This document shows positions 1 to 7,702 of a stretch of DNA of 64,000 nt, in pieces. How positions within the stretch are numbered: position 1 is the stretch's first letter; every line of letters begins with the position of its first letter. The DNA is from Lujinxingia vulgaris (GTDB lineage: Bacteria; Myxococcota_A; Bradymonadia; Bradymonadales; Bradymonadaceae). The stretch spans positions 434,001 to 498,000 of the forward strand of contig NZ_VOSM01000004.1 in NCBI RefSeq assembly GCF_007997015.1, given 5' to 3'. The notes under the pieces were generated by a model that saw nothing but the letters and a program-made list of their open reading frames with translations, made no database searches and had not been told where the DNA came from. A program made the translations under genes and the position numbers.

Positions 1-549
1 CCCGGTAGAGCCGGAGGTGTACTGCAAGAACGCCAGCGATTCGCCATCGACCTGCGGCGCCTTCCAGGCGTTGAGCGCCGCCTCATCGACCTCGATCACG
101 TCGCTGGCGATCCAGCTCAGCTTGCCCAGCCCCGGCGACTGCATCGCCAGGAAGTCGGCCATCTCTGCGATCATCGCGTTGGTGAGCGCCACCGTGGCGC
201 GCGCGTCATCGACGATCGCCTGCAGCCGCGGCAACGTGCGCTGCAGACGCGTCGGATCCGGCGGATAGGCCGGCACCGCGATCACCCCGGCATAGAGGCA
301 GCCAAAAAACGAGGCGATATAATCGAGCGAGGGCGGATAGAGGATCAACGCGCGCTCGCCAGGCTCCGTCGTCTCTTGAAGACACGCGGCGATCGCACGG
401 GCACGGCGGTCCAGCTCACCAAAGGTCAGCCGCGCGCCCTCCCGCTCCCCATCTTCCAGAAAGATATACGCCGTGGCGTCGCCTTCGTTCGCCGCGCGCC
501 AGCGCAACATCTCGACCAGCGTCTTCTGTTCGTCTCGACTCGCCACCAT
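1..549 (-). CDS. Fatty-acyl-AMP ligase / acyl-CoA synthetase, N-terminal part (cut by window edge)
   Basis: The 183 visible residues are the N-terminal part of an AMP-binding (ANL superfamily) enzyme that activates fatty acids as acyl-adenylates. The visible part ends inside the adenylation signature YTSGSTG at residues 177-183. The segment with LILYPPSLDYIASFFGC and VPAYPPDP is typical of the fatty-acyl-AMP ligase branch rather than of classical FadD. The ATG at 549-547 has a GGAG just upstream, and the reading frame is open to the window edge. A TetR-type palindrome lies about 120 bp upstream. Whether the product goes to CoA or to a carrier protein cannot be told without the C-terminus. Confidence 0.85.
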   Translation of the reverse strand, partial: MVASRDEQKTLVEMLRWRAANEGDATAYIFLEDGEREGARLTFGELDRRARAIAACLQETTEPGERALILYPPSLDYIASFFGCLYAGVIAVPAYPPDPTRLQRTLPRLQAIVDDARATVALTNAMIAEMADFLAMQSPGLGKLSWIASDVIEVDEAALNAWKAPQVDGESLAFLQYTSGSTG

Positions 550-670
550 CTACTCCTCAACAACCTACATCCACGCACACCACACACGCCCCCGTTGGGG
601 GGACGCCCTCGGGCAAGCGCCCCCCTTTAGCGAAAGAGTCCCCCTGCTTTCAAGGAAAGAAAAAGACCGA

Positions 671-682
671 CCGACCGGTCGG
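671..682. promoter_or_regulatory. 12-bp perfect palindrome, candidate TetR-family operator
   Basis: CCGACCGGTCGG is a perfect 12-bp palindrome in an A/T-flanked setting, upstream of the acyl-AMP ligase gene. GACCGACCGGTC-like palindromes are common operators of TetR-family regulators of lipid genes. No regulator gene is visible here, so the assignment is inference. Confidence 0.4.
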
Positions 683-752
683 AAAACCTTATAATCCCTT
701 CACTTACGCGATCCCCTCGCCGCGATCCTCTCACCGCGACGGTGCGCCGGCA

Positions 753-1475
753 TCAGGCGCCGGCGGCCAGCAGACGCTTCACCAGGCGATCGCCCTGGTT
801 GACCGCCCGCACGTAATAGACGGCCTTGAGGATGTGTTGCTCCTCCTCATTTAAGTCCCCGACCTTGCCCAACTTCTCCTGACGCTGACGCACCGCCTCA
901 TACATCGACAGCGCCCCGGCCACCGAGATGTTGAAGCTCTGCACAAAGCCGCGCATCGGGATGATGCAGCGGTAGTCGGCGGCCTCGGCGACCTCCTCGC
1001 AGACCCCGTCACGCTCGTTTCCAAGAACAATCGCCGTCGGCCGCGTAAAGTCGATCGTCTCCAGAGGCACCGCCGCCTCCAGGTGGGTGGCCACCACCTG
1101 GTAGCCCTGCCCCTGCAACGCGCTCACACACGCCGCCGGCTCGGTCCAGGTCGTCATATCCACCCACTTATCGGCCCCCTGGGTCACCCGTGCGGAGACC
1201 TTTTTGACCGGCTGCGTATCGATCATATGCGCGCTCATCGCCCCCAGCCCCTCGGCCGTGCGCAGCACTGCGGCGATGTTGCCCGTATCGAAGATCCCGT
1301 CGAGCACCGGCACGATCGACTTGCAACGCGAGGCCACCACCTCCTCGATGCGATCACGGCGACGCTCCGAGATATGCTCCTCCAGTAGCGCCACCACCTC
1401 GGCGGCGCTCATGGTGAGCTCCTCCTCCATCCCCAACAAACGCCCCACCTCGATCGGATCCGAATACGCAAACAC
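753..1475 (-). CDS. trmH: TrmH-type RNA 2'-O-methyltransferase (SpoU family)
   Basis: This is an S-adenosylmethionine-dependent RNA ribose methyltransferase of the SPOUT class. All three SpoU motifs are visible: GNIAAVLRTAEGLG at 65-78, LGNERDGV at 151-158 and IPMRGFVQSFNISVAGA at 172-188. The extended C-terminal tail resembles that of E. coli TrmH, which methylates G18 of tRNA, and the length (240 residues) is normal. The annotated GTG start has a weak ribosome site. An internal ATG at 1412 follows a strong GGAGGAGG and may be the true start, giving 219 residues without loss of any motif. The substrate (tRNA or rRNA) is not proven by sequence. Confidence 0.85.
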   Translation of the reverse strand: MFAYSDPIEVGRLLGMEEELTMSAAEVVALLEEHISERRRDRIEEVVASRCKSIVPVLDGIFDTGNIAAVLRTAEGLGAMSAHMIDTQPVKKVSARVTQGADKWVDMTTWTEPAACVSALQGQGYQVVATHLEAAVPLETIDFTRPTAIVLGNERDGVCEEVAEAADYRCIIPMRGFVQSFNISVAGALSMYEAVRQRQEKLGKVGDLNEEEQHILKAVYYVRAVNQGDRLVKRLLAAGA

Positions 1476-1635
1476 TGCTCGCCTCGCCGCTTAAGCCCTT
1501 ACTTCTTTTACGCGTGTGTCTTGATCTTCGGGCTCCCGGCCCGCCGGCGGCACCTTAAACCAGGGTGTGCCCCCTGCCAAACCTCGCCGCCGCGATCGCC
1601 GCGGCGAGCTTTTCGGCCTCGATCGTGGTGGAGAC

Positions 1636-1664
1636 TTGACGCGCCCCATACGCATGTGTATGCC
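1636..1664 (+). promoter_or_regulatory. Candidate sigma70-type promoter for rplU operon
   Basis: TTGACG (1636-1641) and TATGCC (1659-1664) are separated by 17 bp, with a TG just before the -10 box. It lies about 200 bp upstream of rplU on the same strand. Confidence 0.4.
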
Positions 1665-1701
1665 TTGCAGTCCCTCTGCGTACCCATTTTTTGATGGGAG
1701 C

Positions 1702-1715
1702 GCGCACCGGTGCGC
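1702..1715. repeat. 14-bp perfect palindrome in the rplU leader
   Basis: GCGCACCGGTGCGC is self-complementary over all 14 bases and lies between the candidate promoter and rplU. It could form a small hairpin in the leader RNA or bind a dimeric protein. Confidence 0.35.
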
Positions 1716-1862
1716 CTGACCAACCTTATCGCTTCACCAGGCGCCCCACGCTGTAACGACGAAGAGAATGCCATCAGGAGTTGCCCGTTATCGCGCATGA
1801 ATGCCCATGAGTGGACTTCAGCGGGTCTCCATTGAAAAAAATACACCATGCAGGAGCGAATC

Positions 1863-2183
1863 ATGCACGCTGTGATCCGTACGGGCGGTAAGCAGTACCG
1901 CGTTAAGCCGGGCGACGAGTTCAACATCGAAAAGATCGCTGACGCCGAAAAGGGCGGAACGATCACCTTTGACGAAGTTCTGGCCGTGGGCGAAGGCGAC
2001 GATATCACCATCGGCGCCCCCTTGGTTGAAGGCGCCTCGGTGGTGGCTTCGGTGGTCGTCGGCGAAGGCCGCGCCCGCAAAGTCATCATCTTCAAGAAGC
2101 GTCGTCGTAAGGGCTACCGCGTCAAGCGCGGGCATCGTCAGCCTTTCACTCGCATCAAGATCAAAGAAGTTAACGCCGGCTGA
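1863..2183 (+). CDS. rplU: 50S ribosomal protein L21
   Basis: L21 binds 23S rRNA in the large ribosomal subunit. The protein starts [14 protein letters not shown] and is 106 residues, close to the usual 103. The conserved C-terminal [19 protein letters not shown] block is present. An AGGAG precedes the ATG at 1863, so an in-frame upstream ATG at 1848 is not preferred. It is the first gene of the conserved rplU-rpmA-obgE operon. Confidence 0.97.
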   Translation: MHAVIRTGGKQYRVKPGDEFNIEKIADAEKGGTITFDEVLAVGEGDDITIGAPLVEGASVVASVVVGEGRARKVIIFKKRRRKGYRVKRGHRQPFTRIKIKEVNAG

Positions 2184-2242
2184 GGTTGCCTCTTCAGGCG
2201 CCCCTGATCCCCCGGCCCTTCAAGGCTTAAAAGGAGTTCGTC

Positions 2243-2515
2243 ATGGCTCATAAAAAAGGTCAAGGTAGTTCGCGTAACGGTCGCGACTCCAACGCGCAAC
2301 GACGCGGCGTTAAGAAGTTCGGTGGTGAGCAGGTCATCGCCGGCAACATCATCGTGCGCCAGCTGGGCACGAAGTTCCACCCGGGGCGTAACGTCGCGCT
2401 GGGCCGCGATTACACTCTCTTCGCCACCGCCGACGGCGTGGTGAAGTTCGAGACCCGCGCCGGCAAGCGCAAGTTCGTCTCGGTCTACCCGATCGATGAA
2501 GCCGCCGCCGAGTAA
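2243..2515 (+). CDS. rpmA: 50S ribosomal protein L27
   Basis: L27 lies at the peptidyl-transferase centre and is encoded directly after L21, as in most bacteria. The 90-residue product starts [16 protein letters not shown] and has the typical GRDYTLFA segment. It shows no cleavable N-terminal extension of the Firmicute type. AAGGAG lies 8 bases before the ATG. A hairpin with a T tract follows the gene. Confidence 0.97.
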   Translation: MAHKKGQGSSRNGRDSNAQRRGVKKFGGEQVIAGNIIVRQLGTKFHPGRNVALGRDYTLFATADGVVKFETRAGKRKFVSVYPIDEAAAE

Positions 2516-2545
2516 GGCCGGCTCCATCTCGGAAGCTCTTTGAAG

Positions 2546-2588
2546 CGCCCCCGACCGCCTGGCATCGCCGGGATGCCGGGGGCGTTTT
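2546..2588 (+). terminator. Hairpin with short T tract between rpmA and obgE
   Basis: The arms CGCCCCC (2546-2552) and GGGGGCG (2578-2584) enclose an inner GGCAT/ATGCC stem and are followed by TTTT. It is probably an attenuating rather than a full terminator, since obgE follows closely on the same strand. Confidence 0.55.
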
Positions 2589-2626
2589 GATTTTAGCACT
2601 CTGGCAACTCTTGCACTGGAAGACGC

Positions 2627-3676
2627 ATGTTCGTCGATGAAGCAAAGGTCGAAGTCCGCGCCGGACGCGGGGGCGACGGCGCCCTGGCGTTCCGCCGCGA
2701 AAAGTTTGTTCCGCGTGGCGGCCCCGCCGGCGGCGACGGCGGCCGCGGGGGCTCGGTGATCGTGCGCGCCACGCATAACGCCAACACCCTGGCCGACTAC
2801 CGCCACCGCCGCACCGTGCGCGCCGAAGACGGCCGCCCCGGCGGCGGTGATAACAAGACCGGCCGCAATGGCGAGGACGCCTTTATCGAGGTCCCCGTCG
2901 GCACCCTTATCCACGACGCCAAAACCGGCGAGCTTTTGGCCGACTTGATGCAGGACGGCGAGGAGTTTGTCGTGGCCAAAGGCGGCGACGGGGGCCAGGG
3001 CAACGCCCGCTTTGCCACCAGCACCAACCGCGCCCCGCGCCGCCACACCCCGGGCTTTGCCGGCGAAGAGCGCCTGCTGCGTCTGGAGCTCAAGCTGATC
3101 GCCGATATCGGCCTTGTGGGTTTTCCCTCGGTGGGCAAATCCACGATCATCTCGGTGATCTCGTCGGCCCGCCCCAAGATCGCCGACTACCCCTTCACCA
3201 CCATCGTGCCCAACCTGTGCGTGGTGAAGTGGAAGAACCTGCGCGAGTTTGTCGTCGCCGACATCCCCGGGCTTATCGAAGGCGCGCACAGCGGCCAGGG
3301 CCTGGGCATCCAGTTTCTGCGCCACGTCGAGCGCACCAACCTCCTGGTGCACGTCCTTGAGGTGACCCCTCAGCTCGAAGAGCAGCCCGACGGACGCGAT
3401 CCCATCGGCGACTACGAGGTCATCGTCGGCGAGCTCAAGAAGTTCAACCCGGAGCTTCTGGAGCGCCCGCAGATGGTGGTGCTCAACAAGATCGATCTTC
3501 CCTACGTGGCCGAGCGCGAAGAAGAGCTGCGCGCCCATTTTGAAGACAAGCTCGGGCTGCCCTTCATCGCCATCTCGGCCGCAGCCGCCATCAACCTCGA
3601 CGAGCTCAAAGATCGCCTGGGTGAGGCCATCGCCCAGGGCGGCTTTGGCGAAGAGCTGGAGCACTGGGAAACATGA
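2627..3676 (+). CDS. obgE: Obg-family GTPase
   Basis: ObgE/CgtA is an essential GTPase that acts in 50S subunit assembly and stress signalling. Residues 1-158 form the glycine-rich Obg fold (AGRGGDGALAFRREKFVPRG and following). The GTPase domain has G1 GFPSVGKS at 165-172, G3 DIPGL at 212-216 and G4 NKID at 277-280. The length of 349 is at the short end of the family, as expected for members without the C-terminal OCT domain. The stop overlaps the start of the next gene by ATGA. Confidence 0.96.
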   Translation: MFVDEAKVEVRAGRGGDGALAFRREKFVPRGGPAGGDGGRGGSVIVRATHNANTLADYRHRRTVRAEDGRPGGGDNKTGRNGEDAFIEVPVGTLIHDAKTGELLADLMQDGEEFVVAKGGDGGQGNARFATSTNRAPRRHTPGFAGEERLLRLELKLIADIGLVGFPSVGKSTIISVISSARPKIADYPFTTIVPNLCVVKWKNLREFVVADIPGLIEGAHSGQGLGIQFLRHVERTNLLVHVLEVTPQLEEQPDGRDPIGDYEVIVGELKKFNPELLERPQMVVLNKIDLPYVAEREEELRAHFEDKLGLPFIAISAAAAINLDELKDRLGEAIAQGGFGEELEHWET

Positions 3677-3876
3677 CCACCGCGCACATCTTCTACATCC
3701 CGGTGATGATCGCAGTCGGCATGCTCGCGGGCTTCTTTCTGGGGCGGCGCGCCGCCGAGATGGAGGCCCAGGAGCGGCGCAAACGCCTCAAGCGCAAACG
3801 TGCGATGGAGGCGCGCCGCAAAGGCGCCGCCGAAGGCGCCCAGGCCGCCTCCGAGCAGCCCTCCGAAGACGTCTGA
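3673..3876 (+). CDS. Small single-pass membrane protein coupled to obgE
   Basis: The 67-residue protein has one hydrophobic helix (residues 6-25, ending LAGFFLGRR). A strongly basic, probably helical region follows (RRKRLKRKRAMEARRK), then a short Ala/Glu tail. The ATG overlaps the obgE stop, so translation is likely coupled. The family is not recognised. The composition suggests a cytoplasmic basic tail that could contact RNA or ribosomes, which is inference. Confidence 0.75.
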   Translation: MTTAHIFYIPVMIAVGMLAGFFLGRRAAEMEAQERRKRLKRKRAMEARRKGAAEGAQAASEQPSEDV

Positions 3877-4062
3877 GAATCCCGCCTCGCGCCGATCCCG
3901 GGCTTGAAGTATCGTATGTGGGTTCCACCATTACTGCGCCGTGAGCAGAAGTTGATTCCGAGGTTCGCTCAATGCAGCAGACACGGCATTAGCACTCGTT
4001 CACTGCGCAAAAGCGAACCCGTTTAGCGACGCTCTTGCAGCCTAACCTTCGGAGCCAAAGGC

Positions 4063-4596
4063 ATGATCGCAACGCTTCTTCGCACGCCGGTGCCCGCGCG
4101 CACCCTCTCTTTGCTTCTTATCGCCCTCTTCTCGCTGGCCCTCAGCGGGTGTCTGCCCGACCCGGTCGACGACGAGAACGACGCCGACATCGAAGAAGAC
4201 ACCGGCGGCGAGCCCGATGTCGAGGAAGACACCGAGCCGGACGTCGATCCGGCCGACAACTTCGACCCGCAGTTTGTGGAGATCGCCGAGATCGTGCGCA
4301 CGACCTGCGCCGTGGCCACCTGCCACGGCTCAAGCCCCGGTGACACCGAGCTGCTCTTTGGCGCCAGCGAGTCCAACTTAAGCTACGAGCGCATCGCCGA
4401 GGTCTTTGCCGAGTATGAGGCGACCACCGGCGACATGTTGATCGTGCCGGGCGATGCCGAGGCCAGCTACCTGCACACGGTGATCACCAGCGACGACATC
4501 GACATCGTCATGCCCTCACCGCCTCTGCCTCCGCTGACCGGTGAGCAGATCACGTTGATCACCGACTGGATCAACGACGGAGCCAACTACCAATGA
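4063..4596 (+). CDS. Lipoprotein with Planctomycete-type cytochrome c domain
   Basis: The signal peptide ends in a lipobox (LALSGC, Cys30). An Asp/Glu-rich linker covers about residues 31-68. The rest resembles the small PSCyt1 domain: a CxxxxCH heme-binding-like motif (Cys82, Cys87, His88), then VPGDAEASYLHTVIT and a closing MPSPP...LTGEQITLITDWINDGA segment. The spacing is one residue longer than the usual CxxCH, a variant seen in related envelope proteins. It is translationally coupled (ATGA) to the barrel protein downstream, so both probably act at the outer membrane. Heme binding is not proven. Confidence 0.75.
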   Translation: MIATLLRTPVPARTLSLLLIALFSLALSGCLPDPVDDENDADIEEDTGGEPDVEEDTEPDVDPADNFDPQFVEIAEIVRTTCAVATCHGSSPGDTELLFGASESNLSYERIAEVFAEYEATTGDMLIVPGDAEASYLHTVITSDDIDIVMPSPPLPPLTGEQITLITDWINDGANYQ

Positions 4597-5366
4597 TCGG
4601 ATCGGGGGCGAAGGCCGGGCGTAGAGCGTGGGTGGGGATGGCGTGTGGGTTGGGCGTGGTGATGCTCAGCGCTCAGGCGTTAGCCGGGCCGCCGGATGTT
4701 CAGGGAACCTCGGTGGGTGTGGGGCTGGCCGTAGGCCAGCGCGCCATGGCCCTGAGCGTACCCGGCCTCGACCACCGCGTCGGCGCCTGGCCCGGCGCTT
4801 CGATCGATCTTCGCCAGGTCCTCTTTCAACCCGAGAGCCTGCCCGCCACCCTGGAGCTCCGCCTGCAGGGTGGCTTCTTCCGCGGCACCTCTGCCGGCAA
4901 CTCCTTCGACGCCCCCGACGGACTCACCAGCCAGCGCTACGTCGCTCAGGGGCTCATCGGGCTGACTCGCCCCATGGGCAGCACCGAGCTGACCCTGGGC
5001 ACCGGCTTCGGCGTCGACGCCACCATGGTCACCCCCAACGCCGACTACACCGGTCAGCAATACCTCAACGTACCGGTGCAGCTGACAGTGCGACGCCCCT
5101 TCGGCGAGTCAATCTTCGCCGGCGTGGAGCTCACCGCCCTTCCGGTGGTCGCCTACAACCAGTCATCCGCCTACCCCGACCACAACGCCTTCGGCGCCCG
5201 CGCGAACATCAGCGCCGGCTGGCGCCCCTCCCCCGACGGCTTGTTTGTGGAGCTGGCCTACACCTACCAGCGCTTCCTGACCTACCTGCCGCTTAGCACC
5301 GGGGAGCGCGCGACCTCCGTCGACGTCGCGCAAGATCTGGGCGTGGTGGTCGGCTGGTCCCGCTGA
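4593..5366 (+). CDS. Predicted outer-membrane beta-barrel protein
   Basis: The 257-residue protein has a signal peptide ending near AQALAG. Alternating polar and hydrophobic strands of barrel type follow (for example AGVELTALPVVAYN and LFVELAYTYQRFL). It overlaps the upstream cytochrome-like lipoprotein by four bases. The exact family is not recognised. Confidence 0.65.
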   Translation: MIGSGAKAGRRAWVGMACGLGVVMLSAQALAGPPDVQGTSVGVGLAVGQRAMALSVPGLDHRVGAWPGASIDLRQVLFQPESLPATLELRLQGGFFRGTSAGNSFDAPDGLTSQRYVAQGLIGLTRPMGSTELTLGTGFGVDATMVTPNADYTGQQYLNVPVQLTVRRPFGESIFAGVELTALPVVAYNQSSAYPDHNAFGARANISAGWRPSPDGLFVELAYTYQRFLTYLPLSTGERATSVDVAQDLGVVVGWSR

Positions 5367-5380
5367 CCTCACCCAAAACG

Positions 5381-7702
5381 TCAGCGGTAACGTCGCGTCT
5401 TTAAGAACGCAAAACTCAACGAAGTCAGGATGATCACCAGGGTCACCGTCACCAGCACACCCATGCTCTCGGGCAGGCTCGTGCGGCGCCTGGGAACCTC
5501 ACCGGCAAACACGCGTCCGGCCTCATTGAGCGCCATGCCGCGCTGGCGCACCTGAAGATCGAGAGGACGGTCCGCCCGCAACCCCGCGTTCCCCGGCCAG
5601 ATCAGCGGATGTCGCACAATCGCAGCTCCCGGCTCCTCGGGACGTCGCACCCGAATCAACTCGCTGGCGTGCGGAAGATCGCTGATGAGCAACATCTCCT
5701 CACCATCAAACCCCAGCCCGGTGATCTCACCGGCCGCCCAGGGGCCGTTGACCGTCACCCAGCTCTGCGCCTGATCGCGGCTCAGCGCCACGCGGCCGCC
5801 GTGCACCATCACCAGGGTCGTCGTCTCCCGCCAGGGAATCTGCGCGAGCCTTAAGGGCGACTCTTCCTCATTCTCCATATACGAGTAGAGCGACTGCCAG
5901 GTCTCCCCACCATCGCCCGAGCGCCACAGCTGCGTGGGGCGATTAGGGTTGAGTGGTCGCGAGACCATGTAGGTACGCCCGTCGCGATCCGGCACAACCG
6001 CGCTCACCACCGAGCCCTCCAGCGCGCTCCTGAATGCCTCACCAAGGCGCGCGCGCCGCCAGGACTCACCCCCGTCATTGGAGAGCAGCGGGCCGTGCTG
6101 GTGCGACCAGGCGTGAAGCTGCTGCCCGCCCGGCCGCGCCGCCAGCGCCACGATGGCCGCCGGCGGCAGCTCTACCCCGTCGAGATGCACCGGCCGGAAG
6201 ATCACATCATCGGCGCGGCCCAGCGGCGCGGCCTCCGAGCTTCGCACCTGCCCGTTGAGATCATGAACCAGCACACTCCCACCGAGCGTGCCGCTGATCA
6301 GCTGATCGCTGCGTTCGTTGACCATCACCGCGCTCGTCGCACGGTCATGAACCTGCTGCCAGCGCTCCTCGCCAGCGCTCACAATCCGGCGAAACAGACC
6401 GGCGTCGGTACCCACGAGCATCTGACCGCGGGCATCAAAACCCACCGCGTAGGTGTGCGCGCCGTTGAGCCCCTGATTGACCGACTCCCAGCTCATACCC
6501 CCATCTGTGCTGCGCAGCACCCCCTGCCCCCGGGTGCCGGCCCACACCACATCTTCTCGATCGCCGGCGGTCAGGTGAGTGATGCCCCGGCCGTCCGGAT
6601 CACGCTCGCGGGTCTCCTCCCAGGTCACACCGGCGTCTTCGCTTCGCCAGATCGTCCCGCGGTCGCCGCCGATCAGCAGCACGTAGCCCGCAACCGCGTC
6701 TTCGTCGGCGCGCAGCAGCATCGCGCTATTACCCTGCGGCTCCAGCGAGTGACGGACCACCTCCACCGGCTCCCACAACTCGCCGATGCTGCTGTTTCGG
6801 TACAGGCGCGCACGATCCAGCAGGTAGAGTTCCTGCTGATCGGGGCTCGTCGCCAACGCCCGGTCGATCGCCGCGACGCTGCTGGTGAGCATCCACTCCT
6901 CAGCTTCGGCCTCACGCCGAAAGATCAGCAGGCGGTCGCGCAGCACCGTGAGCAGCTCATAGGCACGATCCTCAGTCGCGGGCATATAATGGCGAAGCGT
7001 CGCCGGAAGCAGCTCCTCCTGCGACTCGCCACCCTCAAAGTCCACACCGGCAAGGCTGATCCGCTGCCACCCCTGCGCGCTGAACTCTTCCTCGGCGTCC
7101 TGCGTCCAGCGCCACAAGCCTCGCCCGTCGGTCAGATAAATATGACCATCGTCTGGCGAGAGCAGCCGCAGCCGCGGCGCGGTGTCGGAGCGACTCACCC
7201 GCAGGGTCTCATCGAGGTTGGCCGGCAGCGCCGCCCGGAGCCAGCTTCGCCCCTGATCGCGGCTGTAGAGAAGACGCGTGGGTTGATTGGCCGCTGGCAC
7301 GGCCACCAACCACACCACCCCCTGCGACGAGGCGATGTAGTCGCTGGCCTGATACTGCCCCCGCTCCATTCCGGCCCACACCCCGTCAAAAAGCTCCAGT
7401 CCCGCGCTTTGAAGTCGACGGGGCCAGCGTCCCTCAAAGGTGCTCCAGCCGGGGTCATCGAGCCCCCGCACAAAGAGCGATTCGGCGCCGACCGCGACGA
7501 TCTGCGCCTCATCGCCCTCTCCTACACGCAAGACCGCAGCGACCGTTCCCCCCGGCGGCACGCCAACCTCACTGAGCTCCACGCGAGTTTGCTCGGTGGT
7601 GCACGCCGGCCCCGCCAGGGCCAGCACCACCACACTCAGCAGCAACGCGAGCCCCCGGCCGAGGCGTTGTCGCTCGCTACGCTCGCTGCTGCCCACGCTC
7701 AT
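5381..7702 (-). CDS. Large lipoprotein with BNR/photosystem-assembly-like repeats
   Basis: The 773-residue protein has a lipobox (LAGPAC, Cys34). A beta-propeller-like body follows, rich in BNR/Asp-box motifs (SRDQGRSW, SEDAGVTW, STDGGMSW, SNDGGESW, SGDGGETW, SRDQAQSW). Such repeats fold as sortilin- or Ycf48-like propellers and bind proteins or glycans. A second hydrophobic helix near residues 740-765 is followed by a basic tail (KTRRYR). Its ATG overlaps the stop of the upstream OmpA gene (ATGA), so the two are coupled. Having both an N-terminal lipid anchor and a C-terminal helix is unusual. Confidence 0.8.
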   Translation of the reverse strand: MSVGSSERSERQRLGRGLALLLSVVVLALAGPACTTEQTRVELSEVGVPPGGTVAAVLRVGEGDEAQIVAVGAESLFVRGLDDPGWSTFEGRWPRRLQSAGLELFDGVWAGMERGQYQASDYIASSQGVVWLVAVPAANQPTRLLYSRDQGRSWLRAALPANLDETLRVSRSDTAPRLRLLSPDDGHIYLTDGRGLWRWTQDAEEEFSAQGWQRISLAGVDFEGGESQEELLPATLRHYMPATEDRAYELLTVLRDRLLIFRREAEAEEWMLTSSVAAIDRALATSPDQQELYLLDRARLYRNSSIGELWEPVEVVRHSLEPQGNSAMLLRADEDAVAGYVLLIGGDRGTIWRSEDAGVTWEETRERDPDGRGITHLTAGDREDVVWAGTRGQGVLRSTDGGMSWESVNQGLNGAHTYAVGFDARGQMLVGTDAGLFRRIVSAGEERWQQVHDRATSAVMVNERSDQLISGTLGGSVLVHDLNGQVRSSEAAPLGRADDVIFRPVHLDGVELPPAAIVALAARPGGQQLHAWSHQHGPLLSNDGGESWRRARLGEAFRSALEGSVVSAVVPDRDGRTYMVSRPLNPNRPTQLWRSGDGGETWQSLYSYMENEEESPLRLAQIPWRETTTLVMVHGGRVALSRDQAQSWVTVNGPWAAGEITGLGFDGEEMLLISDLPHASELIRVRRPEEPGAAIVRHPLIWPGNAGLRADRPLDLQVRQRGMALNEAGRVFAGEVPRRRTSLPESMGVLVTVTLVIILTSLSFAFLKTRRYR

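Larger units (their letters stand above)
1476..1862. other. 387-bp intergenic region upstream of rplU
   Basis: No convincing gene is seen here. It holds a candidate promoter for the ribosomal operon at 1636-1664 and a 14-bp perfect GC-rich palindrome at 1702-1715. A long leader of this kind would fit regulation of ribosomal protein synthesis, but no known L21 leader motif is recognised. Confidence 0.5.
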
